The position numbers and the translations under genes were made by a program. A stretch of DNA of 64,000 nucleotides. Source: Aliiroseovarius zhejiangensis. Lineage in GTDB: Bacteria; Pseudomonadota; Alphaproteobacteria; Rhodobacterales; Rhodobacteraceae. Below are positions 43,943-52,416 of the stretch, in pieces. The stretch lies in contig NZ_BNCH01000002.1 in assembly GCF_014656375.1 (NCBI RefSeq), positions 62,001 to 126,000 of the forward strand, given 5' to 3'. Position 1 is the first letter of the stretch; each line of letters opens with the position of its first letter. The notes beneath the pieces were generated by a model. It had not been told where the DNA came from. It did no database searches and saw only the letters and a list, made by a program, of their open reading frames with translations.

Positions 43943-45700
43943 ATGTTTCGATACTTGCGCACGAAATGGTTTTTTCCCTTTCTCCTGGCCACCCTTGCGG
44001 TCAGCGCGGGGGCTGGGGCGTTGGCGTGGCGCGCGGCGCTGGTGCCCTTGTCGGAACAGGCGGCATCCGAACTGGCGCTGGCGTCGGACCAGTTGACGCG
44101 GCATCTGTTTCGGTATCGCGAGCTGGCGGTGGTTCTAGCCGAGCATCCGGTGTTGCGTGACCGCCTGGGTGGCGAGGTGGACAGCGAGGGCGAGGCCGAT
44201 CGCCTGTTGCAGGCAATGGCGGACATGACGGGGGCGTACCACCTGTCGCTGGTCGGGCTGGACGGCAAGGTGTTGGCAGCTTCGGGCGAGGGCGAGGCAC
44301 AGCTGGATCCTGCGGCCCCTCTCATCCATCGCGCGTTGACGGGTGCGCTGGGGGTTGAGGCACGGTTTCAGCCAGTGCCATCGGGCGCAACGCAGCGCAT
44401 CTTTTCGTTCGCCGCGCCGATACATAGCCGCCAGGGCAAACCGCTGGGCACGGTGGTGGCGCGCACCGACCTGCTGGACTTTGAAGAGAACTGGCCGTCC
44501 ACCGATGCGGCGCTGTTCTTCACGCTGCAAGGCGACCGGGTGTTTGCCGCCAATCGGCTGGAGCTTGCCGGGGCTGAGCGTCCGCGGGAAGGTTTTCTGA
44601 AAAACACGGTCAGTCGCTGGGCCGGGCACGAGGTCTGGACGCTGGATGCCGGTCCCTATCTGCCGGACCGGGCCTTGCACCTGACCCGCGACCTGCCGGT
44701 CATCGGCCTGATGGGAGAGATACTGCTGGACACGGCACCTGCCGAACGCACAGCTGTTTTGCTGTCGGCAATTGCCGCCGCGATCTGTCTGGGGATCGGG
44801 GCGCTGCTGCTTGCCGTGGGGGAACGGCGGAGGGCGTTGAACAATCAATTGCGCCTGAAAGCGGCCGCCAATGCCCGGCTTGAGGCACGCGTGGCCGAAC
44901 GCACCAGGGCGCTGTCGGCGGCCAACACCGATTTGTTGCGTGAAAACAGGGAGCGTCGCGAGGCCGAAGCCGCCTTGAAGAAGGCGCAGGCCGATCTTGT
45001 GCAGGCAGGCAAGCTGTCGGCGTTGGGGCAAATGTCAGCGGGCATCAGCCACGAACTCAACCAGCCCCTGATGGCGATCCGGTCTTTCGCGGACAATGGG
45101 ATGGTGTTTCTGGAACGTGGGCGGACCGACCAGGCCGAACAGAACCTGAGCCGTATTTCGCAGCAGGCGGGCCGCATGGACCGTATCATCAAGAACCTGC
45201 GGGCGTTTGCGCGGCAGGAAAGCGAACCGATCGGGGACGTGGATCTGGTTCATGTCGTCGATCAGGCGCTGGAAATGCTTGGGCCGCGGATCCAGTCCGA
45301 TCGCGTGCACGTGGACTGGTCGCGACCAGCCACTGCGCCCAAGGTGCGTGGCGGTGAGGTGCGGCTTCAGCAGGTGGTGATGAACCTGATGTCCAACGCA
45401 ATGGATGCGATGGCAGAGCGGGTTCACAGAAAGATCGAGATCACGATGGAGCCGTCCACGGATCGGGTGACCCTGTCGGTGCGCGACACGGGGCCCGGCA
45501 TTGACGAACCCGACCGCATTTTCGACCCGTTCTATACAACCAAAGAGGTCAGCCCGACCGAGGGGATGGGGCTGGGGCTGTCGATCTCCTATGGTCTGGT
45601 GCAGAGTTTCGGAGGGGCGATACGGGGGCGCAACCATCCAGACGGCGGGGCCATCTTCACCGTGGAACTTGACCGCGCAGGCGTGCAGGAGGCCGCATGA
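43943..45700 (+). CDS. dctB: C4-dicarboxylate sensor kinase DctB
   Basis: A 585-residue membrane sensor kinase. Two helices near residues 10-30 and about 273-298 flank a periplasmic dCache sensor. A coiled coil (AAANARLEARVAERTRAL) leads into the HisKA H-box SAGISHELNQPLMAIRSFAD with the phospho-His near residue 370. The HATPase domain contains NLMSNAMDAM and DTGPGIDEPDRIF. It senses succinate/fumarate/malate in relatives. It overlaps dctD by 4 nt, so kinase and regulator are co-translated. Confidence 0.92.
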   Translation: MFRYLRTKWFFPFLLATLAVSAGAGALAWRAALVPLSEQAASELALASDQLTRHLFRYRELAVVLAEHPVLRDRLGGEVDSEGEADRLLQAMADMTGAYHLSLVGLDGKVLAASGEGEAQLDPAAPLIHRALTGALGVEARFQPVPSGATQRIFSFAAPIHSRQGKPLGTVVARTDLLDFEENWPSTDAALFFTLQGDRVFAANRLELAGAERPREGFLKNTVSRWAGHEVWTLDAGPYLPDRALHLTRDLPVIGLMGEILLDTAPAERTAVLLSAIAAAICLGIGALLLAVGERRRALNNQLRLKAAANARLEARVAERTRALSAANTDLLRENRERREAEAALKKAQADLVQAGKLSALGQMSAGISHELNQPLMAIRSFADNGMVFLERGRTDQAEQNLSRISQQAGRMDRIIKNLRAFARQESEPIGDVDLVHVVDQALEMLGPRIQSDRVHVDWSRPATAPKVRGGEVRLQQVVMNLMSNAMDAMAERVHRKIEITMEPSTDRVTLSVRDTGPGIDEPDRIFDPFYTTKEVSPTEGMGLGLSISYGLVQSFGGAIRGRNHPDGGAIFTVELDRAGVQEAA

Positions 45701-46938
45701 CCAACACCGTTCTTCTGGTCGATGATGACGCGATGGTGCGCGAGGCTCTGGGTCAGACGCTGGAGCTGGATGGGCTGACCACCATCCAGGCGGGCAGTTA
45801 TATCGAGGCCAAGGACCACATCGCGGCAGGTTTCGACGGGGTCATCCTGTCGGACATCCGTATGCCCGGAAAGGACGGGTTCGCCCTTTTGGCCCGTGCG
45901 CAATCCGTTGACCCGGAACTACCGGTGATCCTGTTGACGGGGGAAGGGGATGTTCCCACTGCCGTGCGCGGAATGAACGAGGGGGCGTTTGATTTTCTGG
46001 AGAAACCCTGCGAACCGGCGGCGCTGCTGGCGGTGGTCGGGCGGGCCTTGCGCACCCGCGCGCTGGTTCTGGAAAACCGCGCGTTGAAGGCGCGGGCAGA
46101 AACCGGCGATGCAGCGGCGCGCCTGCTGTTCGGCGAAAGCGTGCTGGCCGAGGAACTGCGCAACCGGGTGCGGGCGGCAGCCCGTGCACAGGCTGAGGTG
46201 CTGATCTGCGGCGAACCTGGCTCGGGCACGTCGAAAGTGGCCGAGGTGGTGCATCTTTTGTCCGGCGACGCCACGCGCCCCTTTGTCAAGCTGCCCGCTG
46301 CCGGGCTGACCGCCGCGGCGCTGGACGCGGCGTTCGACCGCGCCGATGGCGGCACTTTGTTTCTGGACGAGGTCGCCGCGCTTGAGGCGGGCGCGCAATA
46401 TCTGTTGCTTGACCTGCTGGACCGGGTTGCCAAGACGCGTGTGGTCGCGGGCACCTATCGTGACCTGGAGGCCGAGGTCGCCGCCGGGCGGTTCAATCCC
46501 GATCTGTTCTACAAGCTCGACGTGCTGCGCATCCGCATCCCGGCGCTGCGCGAACGCAAGGACGACATTCCGGTATTGTTCCGCCACTATGTTTCGATCG
46601 CCAGCGAACAGGCGGCGTTGACCCCGCCCGAGATAGAACATGACGTCATCGCGCAATTGATGGCGCAGGATTGGCCAGGCAACGCGCGCGCCCTGATGAA
46701 CGCGGCGATGCGATTTGCCATGGGGCTGGGGCTGGCGGATGCCGAAGGGGCGGCCCAGGACGCCCGGCCCGGACTGTCCGAGCAGCTTGCCCAAGTCGAA
46801 CGCTCGCTTCTGATCGAGGCGCTCAGGCGGCATGAGGGCGGGGCGACGGCAGCGGCGCAAGAGCTGCGCCTGCCCCGCAAGACCTTCTATGACAAGCTGG
46901 CACGGCACAAGATTCGGCCCGAAACCTATCGGCCCTGA
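45697..46938 (+). CDS. dctD: Response regulator DctD with degenerate AAA+ domain
   Basis: A 413-residue NtrC-type regulator of the dct genes. The receiver domain is intact (Asp53, Thr81, Lys103). In the AAA+ domain, Walker A reads GEPGSGTS (172-179), so the lysine is replaced by Thr178. The stretch from there to Walker B (GGTLFLDEV, about 218-226) is roughly 25 residues shorter than in normal members and contains no GAFTGA loop. Arg-finger region and C-terminal Fis-like HTH (residues about 380-410) are kept. Without GAFTGA it should not contact sigma-54, as with Rhodobacter capsulatus NtrC. Confidence 0.9.
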   Translation: MTNTVLLVDDDAMVREALGQTLELDGLTTIQAGSYIEAKDHIAAGFDGVILSDIRMPGKDGFALLARAQSVDPELPVILLTGEGDVPTAVRGMNEGAFDFLEKPCEPAALLAVVGRALRTRALVLENRALKARAETGDAAARLLFGESVLAEELRNRVRAAARAQAEVLICGEPGSGTSKVAEVVHLLSGDATRPFVKLPAAGLTAAALDAAFDRADGGTLFLDEVAALEAGAQYLLLDLLDRVAKTRVVAGTYRDLEAEVAAGRFNPDLFYKLDVLRIRIPALRERKDDIPVLFRHYVSIASEQAALTPPEIEHDVIAQLMAQDWPGNARALMNAAMRFAMGLGLADAEGAAQDARPGLSEQLAQVERSLLIEALRRHEGGATAAAQELRLPRKTFYDKLARHKIRPETYRP

Positions 46939-46939
46939 C

Positions 46940-46957
46940 TGTGCGGTTTTCCGCACA
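46940..46957. promoter_or_regulatory. Palindromic operator 1 upstream of dctP
   Basis: Perfect inverted repeat TGTGCGG-TTTT-CCGCACA, 2 nt after the dctD stop and about 217 nt upstream of dctP. No T run follows, which argues against a terminator. It is the likely DctD site. Confidence 0.6.
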
Positions 46958-46972
46958 ATGCCGCAGGCGGGA

Positions 46973-46990
46973 TGTGCGAACTTTCGCTCA
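46973..46990. promoter_or_regulatory. Palindromic operator 2 upstream of dctP
   Basis: TGTGCGAA-CT-TTCGCTCA, a near-perfect palindrome sharing TGTGCG with operator 1. Its centre is 33 bp from that of operator 1. Confidence 0.5.
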
Positions 46991-47173
46991 CCTATGCCGA
47001 TCGAGACATGCGGAAGGGATGAGATATGGCCGATAGAACTTTGTTATAAAAAGATAATATCAAATATTACGCCGGTGTGACTGTTTTTCTTGGTGCCGCA
47101 GCCGAACCGTGCCCCAATAGCGGACAGGCGCCCAACCGGGCTGCCGGAGGATATCTGTCTGGGAGGACACCTT

Positions 47174-48181
47174 ATGAAATTCCTGACCATGGCCGTATCG
47201 GCGATCGCGCTGACGGCAACTGTAAACACCGCTTCTGCTGCCTGTGACGAAGGCGAGCTTGTGATCAAGTTCAGCCATGTCACCAACTCTGACAAGCACC
47301 CCAAGGGCATCGCAGCATCGCTGTTGTCAGATCGTGTGAACGAAGAAATGAACGGCAAGGCTTGTATGGAGGTCTATCCGAACTCGACCCTCTACAATGA
47401 CGATCAGGTGCTCGAGGCGATGTTGCAAGGCGACGTACAACTGGCCGCACCATCGCTGTCGAAGTTCGAGGCCTTCACCAAGCAGTTCCGCATTTTCGAC
47501 CTGCCGTTCATGTTCAAGGATATGGCTGCCGTCGATGCGTTCCAGAACTCGGAAACCGGGCAGGCGATGAAGGAATCCATGGCGCGTCGTGGTCTGTTGG
47601 GGCTGGAGTTCTGGCACAACGGCATGAAGCAATTCTCGGCCAACAAGCCGCTGATCGAACCCGGTGACGCTGCCGGGCTGAAATTCCGCGTGCAGCCCTC
47701 TGACGTGCTGGTCGCCCAGATGCAGGCGCTGGGTGCAAGCCCGCAGCCGATGGCCTTCTCGGAAGTTTACGGCGCGTTGCAACAGGGCGTTGTGGATGGC
47801 CAGGAAAACACCTGGTCGAACATCTATGGCAAGAAGTTCTTCGAAGTGCAGGACGGCACGACCGAGACCAACCATGGTGTGCTGGACTATCTGGTCGTGA
47901 CCAATGTCGACTGGTGGGAAGGTCTGGATGCAGACATTCGCGACCAACTGTCCACGATCCTGCGTGAAGTCACCGAAACCCGCAACGCGGCTGTTGGCGA
48001 AGTTGACGCCGAAGCCCGTCAGGCGGTTCTGGATGCCGGCGGTGTGATCCGCGAATTGACGCCGGAGCAGCGCCAGGCATGGGTTGATGTCATGAAACCG
48101 GTCTGGAGCCAGTTCGAAGCCGATGTCGGTGCCGAAAACATCGCCATCGCACAGGAAATCAACGAACAGTTGACAAACTGA
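47174..48181 (+). CDS. dctP: TRAP solute-binding protein DctP
   Basis: A 335-residue periplasmic binding protein for C4-dicarboxylates (succinate, fumarate, malate). A signal peptide ends near MAVSAIALTATVNTASA. The conserved ligand Arg is in GLKFRVQPSD and the TRAP signature follows (PQPMAFSEVYGALQQGVVDG). GGGAGG precedes the ATG at 47174. The 235-nt region upstream carries the two operators; a TATAAT-like TATAAAAAGATAAT lies near 47045. Confidence 0.93.
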   Translation: MKFLTMAVSAIALTATVNTASAACDEGELVIKFSHVTNSDKHPKGIAASLLSDRVNEEMNGKACMEVYPNSTLYNDDQVLEAMLQGDVQLAAPSLSKFEAFTKQFRIFDLPFMFKDMAAVDAFQNSETGQAMKESMARRGLLGLEFWHNGMKQFSANKPLIEPGDAAGLKFRVQPSDVLVAQMQALGASPQPMAFSEVYGALQQGVVDGQENTWSNIYGKKFFEVQDGTTETNHGVLDYLVVTNVDWWEGLDADIRDQLSTILREVTETRNAAVGEVDAEARQAVLDAGGVIRELTPEQRQAWVDVMKPVWSQFEADVGAENIAIAQEINEQLTN

Positions 48182-48187
48182 CAATCC

Positions 48188-48214
48188 GGGGCCCGCGCAT
48201 CATGCTCGGGCCCC
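48188..48214 (+). terminator. Intercistronic hairpin between dctP and dctQ
   Basis: Perfect 8-bp GGGGCCCG / CGGGCCCC stem, 11-nt loop, starting 7 nt after the dctP stop. It is followed by TGTTGTAT, so partial termination or 3' stabilisation fits better than full termination, and would raise DctP over DctQM. Confidence 0.6.
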
Positions 48215-48292
48215 TGTTGTATCCCACTTTGCGCCCCATAAAAATCTGACTTTGGGTAAACGGCGCCCCCGGCAACATGGGAAGGGACAGCC

Positions 48293-48952
48293 ATGAGCAC
48301 TCATTCCAACAATTCCAACGGGTTCGAGGAAACGTTGATCGCCCTGATCCTCGGCCTGATGACAATGATTACCTTCGTGAACGTGGTTTTGCGTTACGTG
48401 TTCAACTCCTCGCTGATCTGGGGGCTTGAGGTGACGCTGATCCTGTTTGCATGGCTCGTGCTTCTGGGCGTGAGCTATGGCGTGAAAGTTACCGCGCATC
48501 TTGGTGTAGATGCATTGACAAACCTTCTTTCGGACGGACCACGCCGGTTTCTGGCCCTGACGGCCGCAGCGATCTGTATCGTCTATTCGTTCCTGCTGCT
48601 GAAAGGTGCGTGGGATTACTGGGCACCTTATGCGGCCCTCGATCGCACGTCGGGCAGGTGGTTCCCTACTGGCTTCGAGCAGACCCGCGATCAGGCCTGG
48701 TACATCACTGATCAGGTGCCAATGCTTGATTTCCTGCGGTTTTTGGAAGGCTGGATCAATCAGGGCGAAACCTATGACAAGCTACCGCGCGTGATCCCCT
48801 ATGCGGTTCTGCCGGTCGGCGTGGCGCTGCTGCTGTTTCGGTTCATTCAGGCCACCATCCGGATCTGGCGGGGCCAGCAGGACAGCCTGATCGTCAGCCA
48901 CGAGGTGGAAGACGAGCTGGAAGAACTGCAACACAAGTCCGAGGAGGCATAA
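48293..48952 (+). CDS. dctQ: TRAP small permease subunit DctQ
   Basis: A 219-residue four-helix membrane subunit of the dicarboxylate TRAP transporter, including the conserved WGLEVTLILFAWLVLLGVSYGV. Unlike short DctQ, a periplasmic insertion (residues ~110-150) is present, which is usual for DctQ of the C4-dicarboxylate type. It lies 111 nt after dctP and 3 nt before dctM. Confidence 0.9.
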   Translation: MSTHSNNSNGFEETLIALILGLMTMITFVNVVLRYVFNSSLIWGLEVTLILFAWLVLLGVSYGVKVTAHLGVDALTNLLSDGPRRFLALTAAAICIVYSFLLLKGAWDYWAPYAALDRTSGRWFPTGFEQTRDQAWYITDQVPMLDFLRFLEGWINQGETYDKLPRVIPYAVLPVGVALLLFRFIQATIRIWRGQQDSLIVSHEVEDELEELQHKSEEA

Positions 48953-48955
48953 GCC

Positions 48956-50347
48956 ATGGACGTCCTCTTCCTTTTCGCCATGGTCGTCGGGTTCCTGATG
49001 ATCGGCGTGCCGATCGCGATTGCCCTTGGCATGAGCTCGATCATCTTCCTGCTGCTGTTTTCCGACACATCACTGGCATCGGTTGCGCAGAGTTTCTATC
49101 AGGCCGAAGCCGGGCATTATACGCTCCTGGCGATCCCGTTCTTCATCCTCGCGTCCAGTTTCATGTCAACAGGTGGTGTGGCGGCGCGGATCATCCGCTT
49201 CTCGATTGCCTGTGTGGGCCACTTTCGGGGCGGCTTGGCGATTGCGGGTGTGTTTGCCTGTATGCTTTTCGCCGCCCTCTCCGGCTCGTCGCCTGCCACC
49301 GTGGTTGCCATCGGGACAATCGTGATCGCCGCGATGCGCCAGGTCGGCTACACCAAGGATTTCGCCGCCGGTGTCATCTGTAACGCGGGCACGCTGGGCA
49401 TCCTGATCCCGCCCTCTATCGTGATGGTGGTCTATGCCTCGGCTGTGGAAGTGTCGGTGGGCCGGATGTTCCTAGCCGGTGTCATTCCCGGCATCCTTGC
49501 TGGTGTCATGCTGATGATTGCGATCTACGTGATCGCCACGATCAAGGACATGCCGAAAGGCGAATTTGCTGGCGTCCGTGAAGTGCTGGAAAGCTTCGGC
49601 GACGCGGTCTGGGGCCTTCTTCTGATCGTTATCATCATGGTCGGCATCTATGGCATTCCCGGCATCACGGGTGCGCTGTTTACACCAACCGAAGCCGCCG
49701 CCGTTGCCTCGGTCTATGCGTTCATCGTCGCCACATTTGTCTATCGCGACATGGGGCCGCTTGCCGACAAGGGCGAAGGCAAGAAGAACCTGCTGCAAAA
49801 ACCGCAGGCTCTGGTCACCGCGTTCTTCCACGCCGATACGCGCCGGACGCTGTTCGATGCGGGCAAGTTGACGATCACGCTGATGTTCATCATCGCCAAC
49901 GCGCTGATCCTGAAACACGTTCTGACAGACGAGCAGATTCCGCAGCAGATCGCCGGCGCGATGCTGTCGGCCGGCTTTGGCAAGATCATGTTCCTGATCA
50001 TCGTGAACATCATCCTGCTGATTGGCGGGCAGTTCATGGAGCCGTCGGGCCTGATCGTGATCGTGGCGCCGCTGGTGTTCCCGATTGCCATCGAACTGGG
50101 TGTCGACCCCATTCACCTGGGCATCATCATGGTGGTCAACATGGAGATCGGGATGATTACGCCACCGGTCGGCCTGAACCTGTTCGTCACATCGGGCGTT
50201 GCTGGTATGCCGATGATGAAGGTGGTGAAAGCCGCGCTGCCCTTCCTGGCCGTGCTGTTCGTTTTCCTGATCATGGTGACCTATATCCCGTTCCTGTCGA
50301 CCTGGTTGCCGACCACGCTGATGGGACCAGAGATCATCACCAAATAA
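48956..50347 (+). CDS. dctM: TRAP large permease subunit DctM
   Basis: A 463-residue sodium-coupled permease of 12 or more helices. Conserved helices include FFILASSFMSTGGVAARI, AALSGSSPATVVAIGTI and the C-terminal NMEIGMITPPVGLNLFVTSG. A cytoplasmic insertion of about 45 residues (from ~residue 260) separates the two halves. GAGGAGG precedes the ATG. A strong terminator follows. Confidence 0.95.
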   Translation: MDVLFLFAMVVGFLMIGVPIAIALGMSSIIFLLLFSDTSLASVAQSFYQAEAGHYTLLAIPFFILASSFMSTGGVAARIIRFSIACVGHFRGGLAIAGVFACMLFAALSGSSPATVVAIGTIVIAAMRQVGYTKDFAAGVICNAGTLGILIPPSIVMVVYASAVEVSVGRMFLAGVIPGILAGVMLMIAIYVIATIKDMPKGEFAGVREVLESFGDAVWGLLLIVIIMVGIYGIPGITGALFTPTEAAAVASVYAFIVATFVYRDMGPLADKGEGKKNLLQKPQALVTAFFHADTRRTLFDAGKLTITLMFIIANALILKHVLTDEQIPQQIAGAMLSAGFGKIMFLIIVNIILLIGGQFMEPSGLIVIVAPLVFPIAIELGVDPIHLGIIMVVNMEIGMITPPVGLNLFVTSGVAGMPMMKVVKAALPFLAVLFVFLIMVTYIPFLSTWLPTTLMGPEIITK

Positions 50348-50387
50348 GAAGGCCGGGCTGCATAAGCGGCCCGCCCCTCAAAAACAC

Positions 50388-50414
50388 AACGCCGGGCGGA
50401 TATCGCCCGGCGTT
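50388..50414. terminator. Bidirectional terminator after dctM
   Basis: Perfect 11-bp stem AACGCCGGGCG / CGCCCGGCGTT, 5-nt loop, 41 nt after the dctM stop. Faces the convergent DUF2892 gene. Confidence 0.8.
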
Positions 50415-50467
50415 CACCGTTTCACTCGTTACACCCTCGGGTCTAACGATCAAAAGTTGAAAATTGC

Positions 50468-50662
50468 TTAGTTTTTCAGCTTGCAGGTATTGATCCCCAA
50501 AAGGCTGTACAACGCGCAAAACCCCAATGCGCCAGTGGCCAGTGGAACGATCCCGATCAGCGCCCAGACAGGGCCACCTGCGAAAAAGTACCACCCCAGA
50601 AGGGCAAGACCCACGACGATCCGGATGATGCGATCGATATTGCCGGTGTTGGTCTTGAACAT
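50468..50662 (-). CDS. DUF2892 small membrane protein
   Basis: A 64-residue protein with two helices (RIVVGLALLGWYFFAGG and ALIGIVPLATGALGFCALY) and the family ending CALYSLLGINTCKL. Often found with a rhodanese; here the upstream neighbour is a Crp/Fnr regulator. Role unknown. Start ATG 50662; AGGAG precedes it by a few nt. Confidence 0.8.
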   Translation of the reverse strand: MFKTNTGNIDRIIRIVVGLALLGWYFFAGGPVWALIGIVPLATGALGFCALYSLLGINTCKLKN

Positions 50663-50721
50663 GGTGATCTCCTTTCTTTGTCCTGTTTGCCTGACCCTAG
50701 AAAATGCTGCTGGAAAAAGCA

Positions 50722-50736
50722 TGTGACGTGGTCACA
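50722..50736. promoter_or_regulatory. Palindrome upstream of DUF2892
   Basis: Perfect inverted repeat TGTGAC-GTG-GTCACA, 60 nt upstream of the DUF2892 start and 12 nt past the regulator stop. It resembles a CRP/FNR-type site (TGTGA-N5-TCACA). Confidence 0.5.
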
Positions 50737-50747
50737 CAGAAACCCGG

Positions 50748-51407
50748 TCAAAATGCCGCGCCGCGCACGATGTCGTTCAATGCGCTGCGGTTCAGGATCG
50801 TCACGCTGCCGCGTTCCTGCGCCACCGCACCCGCCTGTGCCAACTTGTCCAACCGGCGCGAGATCACTTCGCGGGCGGTGCCAACCGCCGTGGCCATCTC
50901 GGCCTGTGTCATGTGCAAACAGCCATCAGGGCCGGCGCGATCCAGAATCAGCGCTGCAAGGCGCGATTCCACCGACATGAAGGACACGTTTTCGATCAGT
51001 TGCATCATCGACTGCATCCGCTCTGCAAATGCGGCAAACACCAACCGCCGAAACCCCGGCGAACTGTCAAGAAGCGCAAAAAACACATCGCGGGGGATCA
51101 AGACCAGCCGTGCCGATGTTTCGGCCATCGCCTCGCCGGTGTAGGCGTCCCCACCCAGCAGACCCAGAGTGGACTGGATGCAGCTTTGCCCCGGCTCTAC
51201 CCGGTACAACAGAATGTCGCGTCCATTGGGGCCGATCAGGTTCACATCGACCTGCCCGGACAGCATGACCACATATCCTTTCACCGCCTCGCCGGGACAG
51301 AACAGCACAGTGCCCCTTGGCACCTCGACCGGATCCAACGTCCCCAAAAGCGCACGCGCCGGGGCGTCAAGTGCCGCAAACTCGGTGTTGTCGTCGACCC
51401 AGTTCAT
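50748..51407 (-). CDS. Crp/Fnr-family transcriptional regulator
   Basis: A 219-residue regulator with a cNMP-like sensor domain and a winged helix (MTQAEMATAVGTAREVISRRLDKL). The recognition helix reads RE-x2-SR, the FNR-type set rather than the CRP set. It has no N-terminal Cys cluster, so no oxygen-sensing [4Fe-4S]; the only cysteines in the sensor half are two isolated ones. Effector unknown. It probably controls DUF2892, next downstream. Confidence 0.85.
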   Translation of the reverse strand: MNWVDDNTEFAALDAPARALLGTLDPVEVPRGTVLFCPGEAVKGYVVMLSGQVDVNLIGPNGRDILLYRVEPGQSCIQSTLGLLGGDAYTGEAMAETSARLVLIPRDVFFALLDSSPGFRRLVFAAFAERMQSMMQLIENVSFMSVESRLAALILDRAGPDGCLHMTQAEMATAVGTAREVISRRLDKLAQAGAVAQERGSVTILNRSALNDIVRGAAF

Positions 51408-51426
51408 TGGATTTCATGCCTCCGGC

Positions 51427-51483
51427 GGGGATATTTAGAACAAGAAAAAAACACGGATCGTCTTTTTCTTGTTCCAAATATCC
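51427..51483. repeat. Inverted-pair form of the recurrent element
   Basis: Two 22-nt arms (GGGATATTTAGAACAAGAAAAA and its near-perfect complement, 21 of 22 matching) flank a 13-nt loop. They form a long hairpin between the Crp start and the mmsB end. GATATTT and GAACAAGAA relate it to the dispersed element. Confidence 0.6.
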
Positions 51484-51543
51484 CGGGGGAGGCGGGCCCC
51501 GCAAGGGGCGCGCCGTGGGGGCAGCGCCCCCGTCGATCTCCTG

Positions 51544-52416
51544 TCAACTGCGTGACCGTTTTTCAAAGCGCGGAAGCATGGCCGAGAAGTCCATACCCCG
51601 TCCGTCCTCAGATTCGACAAACTGCTGGTAAAGCGCGGTGGCGGCTTGGCCCAACGGTGTGTCAGCATCGGCAGCCTCAGCGGCCTGCTGGCTCAGCCGC
51701 AGGTCTTTCAGCATCAGTTCGGCGGCAAAGCCGGGCTTGTAGTCATTGTCGGCGGGCGATTGCGGGCCGACACCGGGCGCGGGGCAATAGGCGTTCATCG
51801 ACCAGCTGTAGCCCGACGAGGTCGACACCACATCGAACATCTTTTGCCGGTCCAGCCCCAGCTTGTCGGCCAGCGCGAAGGCTTCACAGGTGCCGATCAT
51901 GGTAATGCCGAGGATCATGTTGTTGCAGATCTTGGCGGCTTGACCCGCGCCGCTGTCGCCGCAATGAACGGCTTTCTGACCCATGATGTCAAACAGGGGT
52001 TCTGCCTTGGCAAAGGCGTCCACCGAGCCGCCGGCCATGAAGGTCAGTGTGCCGGCTGTTGCCCCGCCGACACCGCCTGACACCGGCGCATCCACGGGCA
52101 AAAGCCCTGCGTCCGCGGCTTGTTTGGCGACGTCGCGGGCGCTTTCCACATCCACGGTCGAGCAATCGACGAAAGTTGTTCCGGCGTCCATCGCGGGAAT
52201 GATCTCATTCGCCACCGCGCGCAGGATCTGGCCGTTGGGCAGCATGGTGATGACCACGTCCCGTCCCATGGCCGCTTCAGCGCCCGAGGCGGCCATGGTC
52301 ACACCGTCAATGTCGACGGGCACCATGTCGAAGCCTGTTACCTCGTGGCCAGCCCTGGCAAGGTTCGCGGCCATCGGTCCGCCCATGTTGCCCAGTCCGA
52401 TAAATCCGATTTTCAT
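51544..52416 (-). CDS. mmsB: 3-hydroxyisobutyrate dehydrogenase
   Basis: Oxidises 3-hydroxyisobutyrate to methylmalonate semialdehyde with NAD+ in valine degradation. The 290-residue protein begins KIGFIGLGNMGGPMAANL (Rossmann). It has the substrate-loop DAPVSGGVGGATAGTLTFM and the catalytic lysine segment GQAAKICNNM. It overlaps the upstream hydrolase gene by 4 nt. Confidence 0.94.
   Translation of the reverse strand: MKIGFIGLGNMGGPMAANLARAGHEVTGFDMVPVDIDGVTMAASGAEAAMGRDVVITMLPNGQILRAVANEIIPAMDAGTTFVDCSTVDVESARDVAKQAADAGLLPVDAPVSGGVGGATAGTLTFMAGGSVDAFAKAEPLFDIMGQKAVHCGDSGAGQAAKICNNMILGITMIGTCEAFALADKLGLDRQKMFDVVSTSSGYSWSMNAYCPAPGVGPQSPADNDYKPGFAAELMLKDLRLSQQAAEAADADTPLGQAATALYQQFVESEDGRGMDFSAMLPRFEKRSRS

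Noticed and set aside
45697-46938. DctD defects as sequencing frameshift
   Set aside because: The frame is continuous with intact downstream motifs; a frameshift would scramble them.
46940-46957. Palindrome after dctD as a Rho-independent terminator
   Set aside because: No T run follows, and a related second palindrome lies 33 bp on, so an operator fits better.
47000-47170. Sigma-54 promoter upstream of dctP
   Set aside because: No GG-N10-GC pair was found by eye in the 235-nt gap; a computed scan would settle it.
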